NCBI RefSeq assembly: GCF_049673105.1
Contig: NZ_JBATXG010000025.1
Location: forward strand, 62,001 to 126,000
Direction: 5' to 3'
From: Castellaniella sp049673105
GTDB taxonomy: Bacteria; Pseudomonadota; Gammaproteobacteria; Burkholderiales; Burkholderiaceae_B
DNA: 64,000 bases
The position numbers and the translations under genes are program-made. Positions 51,016 through 60,741 of the stretch are shown here, piece by piece. Each line of letters opens with the position of its first letter. Within the stretch, counting starts at the first letter, position 1. The notes under the pieces are model-generated. The model was given only the letters and a program-made list of their open reading frames with translations. It did no database searches and had not been told where the DNA came from.

Positions 51016-52787
51016 GGCAGCTGAACCCCCAGACGGCGCAAGGTGGCATTCAGGGCATCGTTATCGGGGTCCGCCTTGCGGCCTTCTTCCCAGATACGCT
51101 GGGCCTCTTCCCGACGCTTGAGCATCCACAGGGTTTCGCCCAGATGGGCGGCGACATCGGCTGCCGGCAACTGATCGTAGGATCGCCGCAGGTATTCCAG
51201 CGCCCCCTGATAATCGCTGGTGCGAAACAGGTACCAACCCACGCTATCCAAGATGTAGGGATTGTCGGGATCCAGTTCCAGCGCCCGCTCCAGCAGATCG
51301 CGGGCGGCGGGCAAATTGCGGTTTTCTTCGGCGTAGGTATAGCCCAGAGAATTGTAGGCATTGGCATCATCGGGATTGAGCACGATGACCTGGCGCATCA
51401 GCGCCTCGAATTCGGCGGTTTTCCCCTGCTGATGCAACATCATGCCCAGCTCGTATTTGATCTCGGGCGTATCGGGCATTTCCAGATCAGCCGCCTTCAG
51501 CGTCTCGACGGCCTGATCCGTGCGGCCGGCATCCCGATAGATGGTGGCCAGGGTCAGGCGCACCACCGTGCGTTCACGGCGGTCTGCGGGCTTGATGGCA
51601 TCCAGTGTGGCGCGCGCCGTGGCCAGATCGCCCAGCCGGCCATACAGGACGGCTTCGTGGGTCTGCGCCTGAAACCGCAAGGTGGGTTCATCGATGCGGC
51701 GCAATTGGCGGATGGCTTCTTTCAGGTCGCCTTGGCGTTCGGCAATCTGCACCAACAGCAAACGCGCGTCGGACACATCCGCCTGGGCGCTGGTCGCCCC
51801 ATCAGCCGTGGCGCGACGGCGCTGTTGCTGAATCGTGATGTATTCACCCAGCAGCGCCTTGGCGACATCGTAGCGACCCGCCCGCGCATTGACCTCCGCC
51901 CCGGTATACAGCAGGTCGAAGTCTTCGGGCGCCTGCTTACGCATGGAATCCAATAATTTCAGGGCCTCGTCGAACTGCCCCTGACCGGTCAAGCGGCTGA
52001 CCAGCAGCAATTGCAGCGCCCGCTGATCAGGATGCTTGTCCAGATAGGCATAGGTATCCCCGATGGCCTGGCGGGGGTCGACCCGCAGGCCATATTCCAG
52101 CACCCGCTGGGCGGCATCCGGGGAATCCGGGTCCAATATCTGGGCTTGATGCGCCTCATCCACCGCTCGTCGGGGTTCGCCGGCCTCCCATGCCGCATCG
52201 GCCAGCGCCAGATGAGCCAGGGCCGAGGTCTTGACGACTCCCGCCAGGGCCTTGTCCAGCACGTCCAGCGCCAGGCGTTTGTCGGTCATTTTGGACACGA
52301 TGCCGACCGCCTGGACGATGGCCTGATCCTTGTCGTCGGCAGCGTCGATCCGGCGCGCCAGCGTACGGGCCAACCCATCGGTCTGACCGCTGGACGCAGA
52401 CAGGGCCAGCGACGCTGCGACGGCTTCCGGGTTGCCCGGATCCAGCTGCGCCCATTCACGGGCTGACTGCAAGGCCAGCGCCAGATTGCGGCCCGTCATG
52501 GCCATCTGAAAAGCCCGCTGCCCCAGCCGGGGATCCAGCGTGTCGCGCGCCAGGCCAAGCAAGTCCTGAGCCGCATCGCCGTACTGCCCCTGCTGGGCGG
52601 ACAACTCCGCAACCAGAATGCGATACAGTAGCTCGGGCGTCAGGGTGACCGCCGGCGGCTCGCCGGGGCGCAACCGGATGGTCTCAACGGAATCCGCCGG
52701 CGCCGGAGCCGGCGGCGCAGCCCAGGCAGTCTCGTGCGCGGCGACCAGCGTCAGCACCACGGGCAATACGAAGGCGGAGATTCTCAT
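51012..52787 (-). CDS. Exported tetratricopeptide-repeat protein
   Basis: About 591 residues with a signal peptide (ISAFVLPVVLTLVAAHETAWA) and some ten or more TPR repeats, e.g. ALRLLLVSRLTGQGQFDEAL-like helices and NAYNSLGYTYAEENRNLPAARD near the C-terminus. Such repeats form scaffolds for protein complexes in the periplasm. The position before lolB is typical for this protein in betaproteobacteria, so a role in envelope assembly is likely but unproven. The ATG at 52787 is preferred as it starts at the signal peptide; 52847 is an alternative. Divergent from mutM. Confidence 0.88.
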   Translation of the reverse strand: MRISAFVLPVVLTLVAAHETAWAAPPAPAPADSVETIRLRPGEPPAVTLTPELLYRILVAELSAQQGQYGDAAQDLLGLARDTLDPRLGQRAFQMAMTGRNLALALQSAREWAQLDPGNPEAVAASLALSASSGQTDGLARTLARRIDAADDKDQAIVQAVGIVSKMTDKRLALDVLDKALAGVVKTSALAHLALADAAWEAGEPRRAVDEAHQAQILDPDSPDAAQRVLEYGLRVDPRQAIGDTYAYLDKHPDQRALQLLLVSRLTGQGQFDEALKLLDSMRKQAPEDFDLLYTGAEVNARAGRYDVAKALLGEYITIQQQRRRATADGATSAQADVSDARLLLVQIAERQGDLKEAIRQLRRIDEPTLRFQAQTHEAVLYGRLGDLATARATLDAIKPADRRERTVVRLTLATIYRDAGRTDQAVETLKAADLEMPDTPEIKYELGMMLHQQGKTAEFEALMRQVIVLNPDDANAYNSLGYTYAEENRNLPAARDLLERALELDPDNPYILDSVGWYLFRTSDYQGALEYLRRSYDQLPAADVAAHLGETLWMLKRREEAQRIWEEGRKADPDNDALNATLRRLGVQLP

Positions 52788-52872
52788 CGGCGGTAACCAA
52801 GGCCGCAACGCGAGAAACGCCCGCGTCTGGTGGCAAAATTGCTTCATCGAAAGAGGATGTTATCACCCTGCC

Positions 52873-53700
52873 ATGCCTGAACTGCCAGAAGTCGAAACAA
52901 CCCGTCGTGGAATTGCCACGATCATGCCAGGCCGCATCCTGCGGCAGCTTGTCGTGCACGAATCCCGCATGCGCTGGCCAATTCCCCCCGGCCTGCCGGC
53001 CCTGCTACGGGACGCGCCGGTGCTGGCCTGCGAGCGGCGCGGCAAATATCTGCTGATCCGTTTCGCACACGGCACCCAGATCGTGCACCTGGGCATGTCC
53101 GGGTCTCTGCGCCGGGTGGCCATGGACGAACCCTTGCGCAAGCATGATCATGTGGAATGGATATTCGACGACGCCCGCTTCCTGCTGCACGACCCGCGCC
53201 GCTTCGGCGCCGTGCTGTGGCATCCCGCAGACGCCGGGCCGCCAGAGGAACACCCGCTGCTGGCCAGTTTAGGCAGCGAGCCCTTCGGCCCTGACTTTTC
53301 CCCCGACAGCCTGTATGACGGCGTCCACGGGCGGCGCCAGGCCATCAAGCAACTGCTGCTGGGCGGGCGGATCGTGGTGGGGGTCGGCAATATCTATGCC
53401 TCGGAATCCCTGTACCTGGCGGGCATCGATCCACGCACGCCGGGCAGCCGCCTGTCGCGGCCACGTTGCGCCCGGCTGCACGCCGCCATTTTGCAGACGC
53501 TCAGCCAGGCGCTGGAATCGGGCGGCAGCACCCTGCGCGACTACGTCAACGCGCAAGGCACGCCCGGCGCTTATTTCACGCTGCACGCCGCCGTCTATGA
53601 ACGCGACGGCCAGCCCTGCTCGCGCTGCGCCAGCCCTATCCGCCGCATCGTTCAGGGACAGCGGGCCACGTATTTCTGCCCGCAGTGCCAGAAACGCTGA
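52873..53700 (+). CDS. mutM: Formamidopyrimidine-DNA glycosylase
   Basis: A 275-residue base-excision repair enzyme that removes 8-oxoguanine and formamidopyrimidines. It begins with the catalytic Pro and Glu of MPELPEVETTRRG. The helix-two-turn-helix is in VVGVGNIYASESL and the C-terminal zinc finger in CSRCASPIRRIVQGQRATYFCPQCQ-like form, with four cysteines. It is divergent from the TPR gene, and the frame continues upstream without conservation. Length is normal. Confidence 0.96.
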   Translation: MPELPEVETTRRGIATIMPGRILRQLVVHESRMRWPIPPGLPALLRDAPVLACERRGKYLLIRFAHGTQIVHLGMSGSLRRVAMDEPLRKHDHVEWIFDDARFLLHDPRRFGAVLWHPADAGPPEEHPLLASLGSEPFGPDFSPDSLYDGVHGRRQAIKQLLLGGRIVVGVGNIYASESLYLAGIDPRTPGSRLSRPRCARLHAAILQTLSQALESGGSTLRDYVNAQGTPGAYFTLHAAVYERDGQPCSRCASPIRRIVQGQRATYFCPQCQKR

Positions 53701-53727
53701 TTCCGTCGCGGCCAGACAGGCCGGACA

Positions 53728-54072
53728 TCAATCCCGCGCAGCGACGATGATGACTTCGAATTTCAGGCCAGGGGCGGCCAGGCGGGCTTCGCCCGTGGCG
53801 CGGGCTGGCGGGTTGGCCGGATCGATCCAGGCTTCCCAGACCGGGTTCATGGCATCGAAATCGGCGATGTCGCGCAGCCAGATCGTCGCCTGCAGAATCT
53901 TGGACTTATGGCTGCCGGCCTTGGCCAGCAGTTCGTCGACTTTCGCCAGGGCCGAGCGCGCCTGGGACTGAACGTCGTCGCCCGTGCCGGTCTGGCCGGC
54001 CAGGTACACGGTATTGCCATGGACGACGGCGCCGCTCATGCGCTTGCCGGGTTCGATACGTTGAATCGTCAT
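53728..54072 (-). CDS. RidA family protein
   Basis: A 114-residue Rid-family protein. The family arginine that binds the substrate carboxylate is in PARATGEARLAAPGLKFEV, with VYLAGQTGTGDDVQSQA near the start. RidA proteins hydrolyse reactive enamines and imines such as 2-aminoacrylate. The ATG at 54072 has GGAG upstream. The ATG eleven codons earlier is unlikely. The gene follows the FAD oxidoreductase gene in the same direction at a gap of 100 bases. The subfamily is not decided. Confidence 0.88.
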   Translation of the reverse strand: MTIQRIEPGKRMSGAVVHGNTVYLAGQTGTGDDVQSQARSALAKVDELLAKAGSHKSKILQATIWLRDIADFDAMNPVWEAWIDPANPPARATGEARLAAPGLKFEVIIVAARD

Positions 54073-54172
54073 GAAAAACTCCAAGAGGATGAAAAACGGC
54101 GCCATGATACCCGACGCCCGCCATCGGGCCCGGGTATCCGGGGAACAGTTCCGATCCCCGGCGCCGCGTCGT

Positions 54173-55585
54173 TCAGATCAGAACTTTGCCGGGATTCATG
54201 ATGCCCAGCGGGTCCAGCGCGGACTTGATGCGGTGCATCAGCGCCATCTCGACCGGGTCCTTGAACTGCGGCAGCGCGTCGCGCTTCAGCTGTCCCACGC
54301 CATGTTCTGCGCTGATGGAACCGCCCACGGCATGCACCCGCTGGTGCACCAGGGCATAGACGTCGTCCTGACGCGCCAGCAACTGGCCTTCGGCCCAGTC
54401 GGCGCCGCGCGCCACGTTGTAGTGCAGGTTGCCGTCGCCCAGATGGCCGAAAATCACGTTGCGGATGCCGGGAAAGGCCGCCTGCAGGGCGGCATTGGTG
54501 CCCTGCACGAATTCCGCCATGCGCGACACCGGGATCGACACGTCGTGCTTGATGCTCTTGCCGGATTCCTTTTCGGCCAACGGAATGCTTTCCCGCAGGT
54601 GCCACAGCGCATGGCTTTGCGCCATGGATTCCGCGATCACGGCATCCAGCACAATGCCGGCCTCGAGCGCTTCGCCGATCACGACCTCAAAGCGTTCACG
54701 GGCATGGGCTTCGGATTCGCTGTCGGACAGTTCCAGCAGCGCATACCAGGGCAATGCCGCCGACGGCCCCTCGAACGGCAGGCGCTGTTGCGGAAAGCAG
54801 CGCACGACGTCCTGCAGGCAATCGCCAGCCATCAATTCGAAACCCGTCAGGGAAGGACCCAATCCGTGGCGCGCCCGCCCCAGCATGGCGATAGCGGATT
54901 CTATCGAGTCCAGAGCCAGCAAAGCCGTGCAACGCGCCACCGGCAGCGGATGCAGCTTCAGCGTGGCCGCAGTGATCACTCCCAGCGTGCCCTCGCTGCC
55001 GATATAGAGGTCGCGCAGATCGTAGCCGGTGTTGTCCTTGCGCAGGCCGCGCAGGCCATGCCAGATGTCTCCCTGGGCGGTGACGACTTCCAGGCCCAGC
55101 GTCAGTTCGCGCATATTGCCGTAACGCAGGACCTGTGTGCCCCCGGCATTGGTCGCCAGATTGCCACCGATGGTGCAGCTGCCCTCGGCAGCCAGACTGA
55201 GCGGAAACAACCGGCCCGCCTCGCGAGCAACCTGCTGCACCGTCTGCAAGATGCAGCCAGCCTCGACGTCCATCGTATCGTTGTCCGTGTCGATGGCGCG
55301 CACCCGATTCAGGCGCTGCAGGGACAGCACCACGGCGCTGCCCGCATCATCCGGCGTGGCTCCGCCGCATAGCCCGGTATTGCCGCCCTGGGGAATCACC
55401 GGAATCCCGGCCTGCGCGCAATAGCGCACCACGGCGGCGACCTCGTCCGTGCTGCCGGGCCGCACCACGGCCAGGGCGCGCCCGCGATAACGCTCGCGCC
55501 AATCGACCTCGTAAGACCGGGCATCCTCACCGGTCAAGACATGCGGCTCGCCCACCACCGCCCGCAAAGCACCCAGATGATCCAT
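54173..55585 (-). CDS. FAD-binding oxidoreductase, GlcD/D-2-hydroxyacid dehydrogenase type
   Basis: A 470-residue flavoprotein of the VAO family. The FAD-binding part contains IPVIPQGGNTGLCGGATP, AEGSCTIGGNLATNAGG and LYIGSEGTLGVITAATLKL; the C-terminal cap has IFGHLGDGNLHYN. Members oxidise D-lactate, glycolate or D-2-hydroxyglutarate, and the exact substrate is open. The ATG at 55585 is preferred; an ATG at 55621 has a promoter-like CATTAT just upstream instead of a ribosome site. It is divergent from the phosphomannomutase gene. Confidence 0.9.
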   Translation of the reverse strand: MDHLGALRAVVGEPHVLTGEDARSYEVDWRERYRGRALAVVRPGSTDEVAAVVRYCAQAGIPVIPQGGNTGLCGGATPDDAGSAVVLSLQRLNRVRAIDTDNDTMDVEAGCILQTVQQVAREAGRLFPLSLAAEGSCTIGGNLATNAGGTQVLRYGNMRELTLGLEVVTAQGDIWHGLRGLRKDNTGYDLRDLYIGSEGTLGVITAATLKLHPLPVARCTALLALDSIESAIAMLGRARHGLGPSLTGFELMAGDCLQDVVRCFPQQRLPFEGPSAALPWYALLELSDSESEAHARERFEVVIGEALEAGIVLDAVIAESMAQSHALWHLRESIPLAEKESGKSIKHDVSIPVSRMAEFVQGTNAALQAAFPGIRNVIFGHLGDGNLHYNVARGADWAEGQLLARQDDVYALVHQRVHAVGGSISAEHGVGQLKRDALPQFKDPVEMALMHRIKSALDPLGIMNPGKVLI

Positions 55586-55722
55586 GAACTGACAATCCCG
55601 TCTGCGCCAAGAGGCGTTCATTGTAATCGGCGATAATGGATGACGTCGGCATCCGGACGCACTCGGCCTGACCATTGCGATCCCCAGCCGCCCTCTTCCC
55701 TCATTACCATTCGAGAATCGCC

Positions 55723-57108
55723 GTGTCCGACGCTCTGCCCGCTTCCGTCTTCAAGGCCTATGACATCCGGGGCACGGTCCCGGATCAGCTGAACGACGTG
55801 TTCGCCTATACCCTAGGGCTGGCGCTGGCGGCGCAGGCCCGCCAGGAAGAAGTCCGCAGCCTGGTGGTCGGCCACGATGGCCGGATCAGCAGCCCCGGTC
55901 TGTCGTCGGCCCTGCAAGCCGGCCTGCATGCGGGCGGCATCGACACCGTGGATCTGGGCCTGGTGCATACGCCGCTGGTCTATTTCGCCGCGCACCTGAC
56001 CGGCTGCGGATCAGGCGTGGCCATCACGGGCAGCCACAACCCGCCCGATTACAACGGCTTCAAACTGATGATGGGCGGTCGCACCCTGCACGGCGACGAC
56101 ATTCAGGCGCTGCATACCCGCATGACCGGCATCCAGCCGCCGCCCGATGCGACGCCGGGGCGGTCCACGCCGCAAAACCTGATCGACACCTATATACAGC
56201 GCATCACCGACCACGTGCGCCTGGCGCGGCCTTTGCACATCGCTATCGACTGCGGCAACGGCGTAGGCGCGGTGGCCGCCACCCGCCTGTTCCGCGCCCT
56301 GGGATGCACGGTGGACGAATTGTTCTGCACGGTGGACGGCCATTTCCCCAATCACCACCCGGACCCCGCCGACCCCAAAAATCTGCAGGATCTGATCGAT
56401 CATCTGCAGCGCACCGGCTGCGACATCGGCCTGGCCTTCGACGGCGATGCCGACCGGCTGGGTGTCGTCACCCGATCGGGCCAGATCATCTGGCCCGACC
56501 GCCAGCTGATCCTGTTCGCCCGCGACATCTTGCAGCGCGTGCCCGGCGCCGACATCATCTTCGACGTGAAATGCAGCCGCCACTTGGGGCAAGCCATCCG
56601 CGACGCGGGCGGCGTCCCGCTGATGTCCCAGACCGGCCATTCCCTGATCAAGGCGCGCCTGGCGGCAACCGGCGCGCCGCTGGCCGGCGAAATGAGCGGC
56701 CACCTGTTCTTCAAGGAACGCTGGTACGGTTTTGACGATGGGCTGTACGCGGGCGCTCGCCTGCTGGAAATCCTGTCGCGCAGTGACGACCCCAGCCAGT
56801 TGCTGGAATCCCTGCCGCAGGGACTGTCCACCCCCGAACTGAAGCTGCCCATGGCCGAAGGCGAACCGCATGCCTTCGTGCAACGCCTGCAAACTGAAGG
56901 CCACTTCCCGACCGCCCTGGATCGCATCACCATCGACGGCATTCGCGCCGAATACGCCGACGGCTTTGGTCTGGCCAGGGCATCGAACACCACCCCGGTG
57001 GTGGTGCTGCGTTTCGAAGGCGATACGCCTGAAGCCCTGTCACGGATCCAGGCAGAATTCCGCACAGCGATCCATGCCCTGCTGCCGGAACGGGAATTGC
57101 CGTTCTAG
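55723..57108 (+). CDS. Phosphomannomutase/phosphoglucomutase
   Basis: A 461-residue alpha-D-phosphohexomutase of the AlgC/ManB group that interconverts hexose 6- and 1-phosphates for sugar-nucleotide synthesis. The phosphoserine lies in TGSHNPPDYNGFK, the metal loop is FDGDADRLGVV, and the sugar-binding loop reads GEMSGHLFF. The N-terminal FKAYDIRG is conserved. The start is read as the GTG at 55723 (after GAGA); the frame is open back to 55675. Convergent with the glycosyltransferase cluster, it probably feeds surface polysaccharide synthesis. Confidence 0.93.
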   Translation: MSDALPASVFKAYDIRGTVPDQLNDVFAYTLGLALAAQARQEEVRSLVVGHDGRISSPGLSSALQAGLHAGGIDTVDLGLVHTPLVYFAAHLTGCGSGVAITGSHNPPDYNGFKLMMGGRTLHGDDIQALHTRMTGIQPPPDATPGRSTPQNLIDTYIQRITDHVRLARPLHIAIDCGNGVGAVAATRLFRALGCTVDELFCTVDGHFPNHHPDPADPKNLQDLIDHLQRTGCDIGLAFDGDADRLGVVTRSGQIIWPDRQLILFARDILQRVPGADIIFDVKCSRHLGQAIRDAGGVPLMSQTGHSLIKARLAATGAPLAGEMSGHLFFKERWYGFDDGLYAGARLLEILSRSDDPSQLLESLPQGLSTPELKLPMAEGEPHAFVQRLQTEGHFPTALDRITIDGIRAEYADGFGLARASNTTPVVVLRFEGDTPEALSRIQAEFRTAIHALLPERELPF

Positions 57109-57115
57109 GCCTGCA

Positions 57116-59572
57116 TCAGGCGCTTCGCGCCGAACCACCCTGTCCCGACGGTAACAAGTCGGCGTACACCGCCAGATGCGCCTGCACAATGCCGGGCAGG
57201 CCGAAATCGCGCTCAGCCAGGGCGCGACCCGCCGCGCCCATGCGTTCCCGTAGATCCGCATCCGCCGCCAAGCGACCAACGGCATCGGCCAGCGCCGGCG
57301 CGTCCTTGACGGGAACCAGCAGGCCACTGACGTCTGGTTCGACGACGTCCCGGCATCCCGGAACGTCCGTCGTGACGACCGGGCGACCGCAGGCCGCCGC
57401 CTCGATCAGGGATTTGGGCAGGCCCTCGCGGTACGACGGCAGCGCTACCAGATGCGCCCGGGCATAGAAATCCGCCACATCGGCGCATTCCCCCACATAA
57501 TCGACCACGCCTTCAGTCTGCCAGGCTTGCAATTCGGCGGCCTGGACCGATGCGGGATTTTCCAGATCCAGACTGCCCGCCAGGCGCCAGCGTACGGCCT
57601 CGCCGCGCGCCGCCGACAGGCGAGCGGCTTCGACGAACTCGAACACCCCCTTGTCGCGCAGCAGACGGCTGGCCATGGCGACCGTCACCGGACCATCAGG
57701 CCAGGGGGCCGGCGCGTAACGATCCAGATCCACCCCTGAGCCGCGCACCATCACAACCTGCTCGGGCCGCACCGCGCCGGCCTGCACCAGCACGTCACGG
57801 TCCGAGGGATTCTGGAAGAGCACCCGGCTATTGGCATGACCCAGCGCCAGACGGTACAGAATCAGGGCCAAGCGCTTCAGCATGCCACGCGCGCCCGCGC
57901 CCTGGATAAAGACATAGCCCAGGCCGGAAATGGCCGCCACATACGCAGGCACGCCGGCCAGACGACTGGCGATTCCCCCGTACAGCACGGATTTCAGCGT
58001 CACGGCATGCACCAGATCGGGCCGCACCCGGCGGAACAATCGCCAGATGGCCCAAAGGCTGCGCGCCTCGGTCCAGGGCCGCATGCTGGTGCGTGACAAG
58101 GGCAGACAGTGATGGATGAATCCCAGCGCTTCCAGTTCTGCGACCGCAGGCCCCCCCATGGAGGCCACATGCACCTCGTAGCCGGCATCCCGCGCCGCCA
58201 CCGCGACCGGCAGGCGATGGGACACCAGAAAGGCCGGATTGGTGATGAAGAACAACAGGCGCGGACGCGCCGGCGGCACACGACCGGCGACGACCGCCGC
58301 CTCTACCGCACCACCTGCCTCGTGCAGCGCAGAGGCGGAATGTCCGGCCCCCGGCCCGCGCCCAAGCGGAGTCGGGAAGTCCGCCGCCAATCGGCGCCAG
58401 ACCGTTTCATAGCGATCCGCCATCGTCTGCAAGCTGTAGCGGCGGGCCACGGATTCCCGGGCCTGCTCGCGGCGCTGCGGCCAGGATGGGCTGCCGACGG
58501 CGGCGATGGCCTGGTCGATGGCTCCTGCCAAGGCGGCTGCGTCCTGAGGCGCCGCCACCCAGCCATATTCGCCGACGATCTCGGCGGCATCGCCCACATC
58601 CGTGACGGCACAGGCCACGCCTGCCGCCATGGCTTCGGACACCACATTGGGAAAGCCCTCGGCCTTGCTGGACAGCACATGGATATCCAAGGCCGGCATC
58701 AGGGCGGGCACATCATCCCGTCGCCCCAGGAAGATCAGATGATCCAGCAGCCCATAGTGACGCGCCTGATCGATCAAGGCGGCATTGTCCCGCGACATGC
58801 CCAGACCGATCAGAACGCAGCGCAAGGCGGGGTGTTCCCGCACGCACAAGGCCAGGGCGGCCAATAGATTGGCATGGTCCTTCAGCGGATTCCAACGGGC
58901 GACGCAGCCCAGCAGGACCGCGTCTTGCGGCACCTGCCACTGCGCGCGCCAGGCCTGGCGCGCCGTTTCGTCGGGATGCCAGACGGACAGGTCATAGCCA
59001 TTGGGAATCACCAGCACGCGATCGGCGCGATAGCCCCAGTCGCGATGTACCTGGGCGGCGCGCTGCGCGCACGCCACGATGACGCCCGGCACCCAGCCAG
59101 AGACCCTGGCGCAAAACCAGGCGGTCAGACGCGACGAGCGGCTGCTTTCAGCCAGGCTGACCCCCGAATTGCGCACCCCCCAGGACACCGCGCGGATCCC
59201 GGCCAGACGGGCCAGCACCCCGCCGATCAGATCGGCGTGATACATCCAGGTCTGGACGACGTCGGGCCGCCGGTCGCGCAGCAAACGATACAAGCGCCAC
59301 AAACCGCGCAGCGAGCCTTTGGCCCCCTGCATGTCCAGGGAAATGACTTCGACCCCTGCTTCCCGCAGCGAGGCCCCCAACACGCCCTCGCCGCGCATGG
59401 ACACCACGGTGTGGCGCACCTGCATGCCAGGGGTCGTCGCCAGACGCAACAGCACGGTTTCCGCGCCGCCATGCAGCAGGCCGGAAATAATGTGCATCAC
59501 CCTCAGGGGCTCTTGCGCCGACGGTGCGGACGCCGGGCTGGTCTTCATTGCAGTGTCTTCCATGTTCCTCAT
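57116..59572 (-). CDS. Fusion of two GT4-type glycosyltransferases
   Basis: An 818-residue protein with two complete GT-B glycosyltransferases in one frame. Domain 1 (about residues 23-395) begins LRVMHIISGLLHGGAETVLL and has the donor-site motif SSKAEGFPNVVSEAMAAGV. A linker (about 396-435) rich in Ala and Gly follows. Domain 2 (about 436-805) begins LLFFITNPAFLVSHRLPVA and has LPSYREGLPKSLIEAAACG. Most relatives are single-domain. The start overlaps the previous gene by four bases. It probably adds two successive sugars in the same O-antigen or capsule unit; donors are unknown. Confidence 0.9.
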   Translation of the reverse strand: MRNMEDTAMKTSPASAPSAQEPLRVMHIISGLLHGGAETVLLRLATTPGMQVRHTVVSMRGEGVLGASLREAGVEVISLDMQGAKGSLRGLWRLYRLLRDRRPDVVQTWMYHADLIGGVLARLAGIRAVSWGVRNSGVSLAESSRSSRLTAWFCARVSGWVPGVIVACAQRAAQVHRDWGYRADRVLVIPNGYDLSVWHPDETARQAWRAQWQVPQDAVLLGCVARWNPLKDHANLLAALALCVREHPALRCVLIGLGMSRDNAALIDQARHYGLLDHLIFLGRRDDVPALMPALDIHVLSSKAEGFPNVVSEAMAAGVACAVTDVGDAAEIVGEYGWVAAPQDAAALAGAIDQAIAAVGSPSWPQRREQARESVARRYSLQTMADRYETVWRRLAADFPTPLGRGPGAGHSASALHEAGGAVEAAVVAGRVPPARPRLLFFITNPAFLVSHRLPVAVAARDAGYEVHVASMGGPAVAELEALGFIHHCLPLSRTSMRPWTEARSLWAIWRLFRRVRPDLVHAVTLKSVLYGGIASRLAGVPAYVAAISGLGYVFIQGAGARGMLKRLALILYRLALGHANSRVLFQNPSDRDVLVQAGAVRPEQVVMVRGSGVDLDRYAPAPWPDGPVTVAMASRLLRDKGVFEFVEAARLSAARGEAVRWRLAGSLDLENPASVQAAELQAWQTEGVVDYVGECADVADFYARAHLVALPSYREGLPKSLIEAAACGRPVVTTDVPGCRDVVEPDVSGLLVPVKDAPALADAVGRLAADADLRERMGAAGRALAERDFGLPGIVQAHLAVYADLLPSGQGGSARSA

Positions 59573-60741
59573 CTTCCGGTGTCCTGCTCGCCCGCCTCAC
59601 CGCTTGCAAGCGGTTCGGATTCGTCAGGCACACTGCAGTCCGCAGGGACTGCGCCGTATCCGGACTCATGCCAGGCCTGCACGACAGCATCCAGGCCATA
59701 CCGGGCGCGCACCGAGGCAGCCGCTGTCCGTCCCCAGGTTTCCCGATCCGAGGGGGATGCCTGCATCAATCGCTGCAAAGCCTGAGCCAGCGCCGCCTCA
59801 TCGCCCAAAGGCACCAGTGTCGCCACCTGTCCTGCCTGCGTCAATTCGGACGGCCCAGACGGGCAGTCCACCGCGACGCAAGGCAGGCCCAGGGCCATCG
59901 CTTCCAGCAAGGCGTTGGGAAAACCCTCGACCCGCGAATTCAGGACGAAGCCGTGGCCCGTCGCCAGATCCGTCCACGGCGTCTGACTGAAACCCGGCAG
60001 ATGGATCCGGTCCGTCAGCCCCAGCGCCGCGACGCGCTGCAAACAGGCCGCTCGCTGGGCGCCATCGCCCCAGATCCACAGGTCCCAATCCGGGCAGCTA
60101 TCGGCCAGGCCGGCGAAGACCTCGATCAAGCGGTCGAACTGCTTGACCGGATTAAAGCGCCCCAGCGCCATCAGGCGTCGCCGCCCCTCGGCTGGTTCCG
60201 CCAGGCGCGGCTCAGGCAGCCCATCGGGCAAGGGATTTGGAATCGCAACGATCCGGCTGACGCCGGGCGCCACCTGCTGCAAATGCGGGATGCTCTGCTG
60301 CGTCTGCACCACGACCCGATGCGCCCAGGGATAGGTCCAGCGGCGCAGCCAACGCAAGACCGGTTCCAGGTTCACGCTGTGCGCGGGGTCGGTGCGTTCG
60401 CTGACCACCACCGGCAGACCCAGCCCCCTGGTGGCCAGCAAGGCGGTGACATTCACGTTCGTCAAAAAGGACAGCACGCGATCCGGCTGCAGCTCGCGCG
60501 CCAGTTTCCGCAAGGCCAGGATCTTGGCAAGAGGTCGCAGCCAGGCGGGTCCACACAGCCGGTCCGCCAACCACAGCAGTTTCACGCCCGGATCCAGGTG
60601 CTGCAGGCAGCTTCCCCTGCCCGAATAGCAGCACACCAGCGTGACCTCGTCACCGCGCCGCGACCAGGCATTGGCCAGGGTCGCCGCGACCCGTTCCGCG
60701 CCGCCGCCATGCATCGAACTGACCAGGAACAGGATGCGCAT
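59569..60741 (-). CDS. GT4 family glycosyltransferase
   Basis: A 390-residue retaining glycosyltransferase. The N-terminal acceptor domain starts ILFLVSSMHGGGAERVAATLA, and the donor domain has ALGRFNPVKQFDRLI and the EX7E-like motif NSRVEGFPNALLEAMALG. It starts directly after the upstream gene's stop and overlaps the fusion gene by four bases. It likely acts at the cytoplasmic face of the inner membrane on a lipid-linked acceptor. The specific sugar is not predictable. Confidence 0.92.
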   Translation of the reverse strand: MRILFLVSSMHGGGAERVAATLANAWSRRGDEVTLVCCYSGRGSCLQHLDPGVKLLWLADRLCGPAWLRPLAKILALRKLARELQPDRVLSFLTNVNVTALLATRGLGLPVVVSERTDPAHSVNLEPVLRWLRRWTYPWAHRVVVQTQQSIPHLQQVAPGVSRIVAIPNPLPDGLPEPRLAEPAEGRRRLMALGRFNPVKQFDRLIEVFAGLADSCPDWDLWIWGDGAQRAACLQRVAALGLTDRIHLPGFSQTPWTDLATGHGFVLNSRVEGFPNALLEAMALGLPCVAVDCPSGPSELTQAGQVATLVPLGDEAALAQALQRLMQASPSDRETWGRTAAASVRARYGLDAVVQAWHESGYGAVPADCSVPDESEPLASGEAGEQDTGR

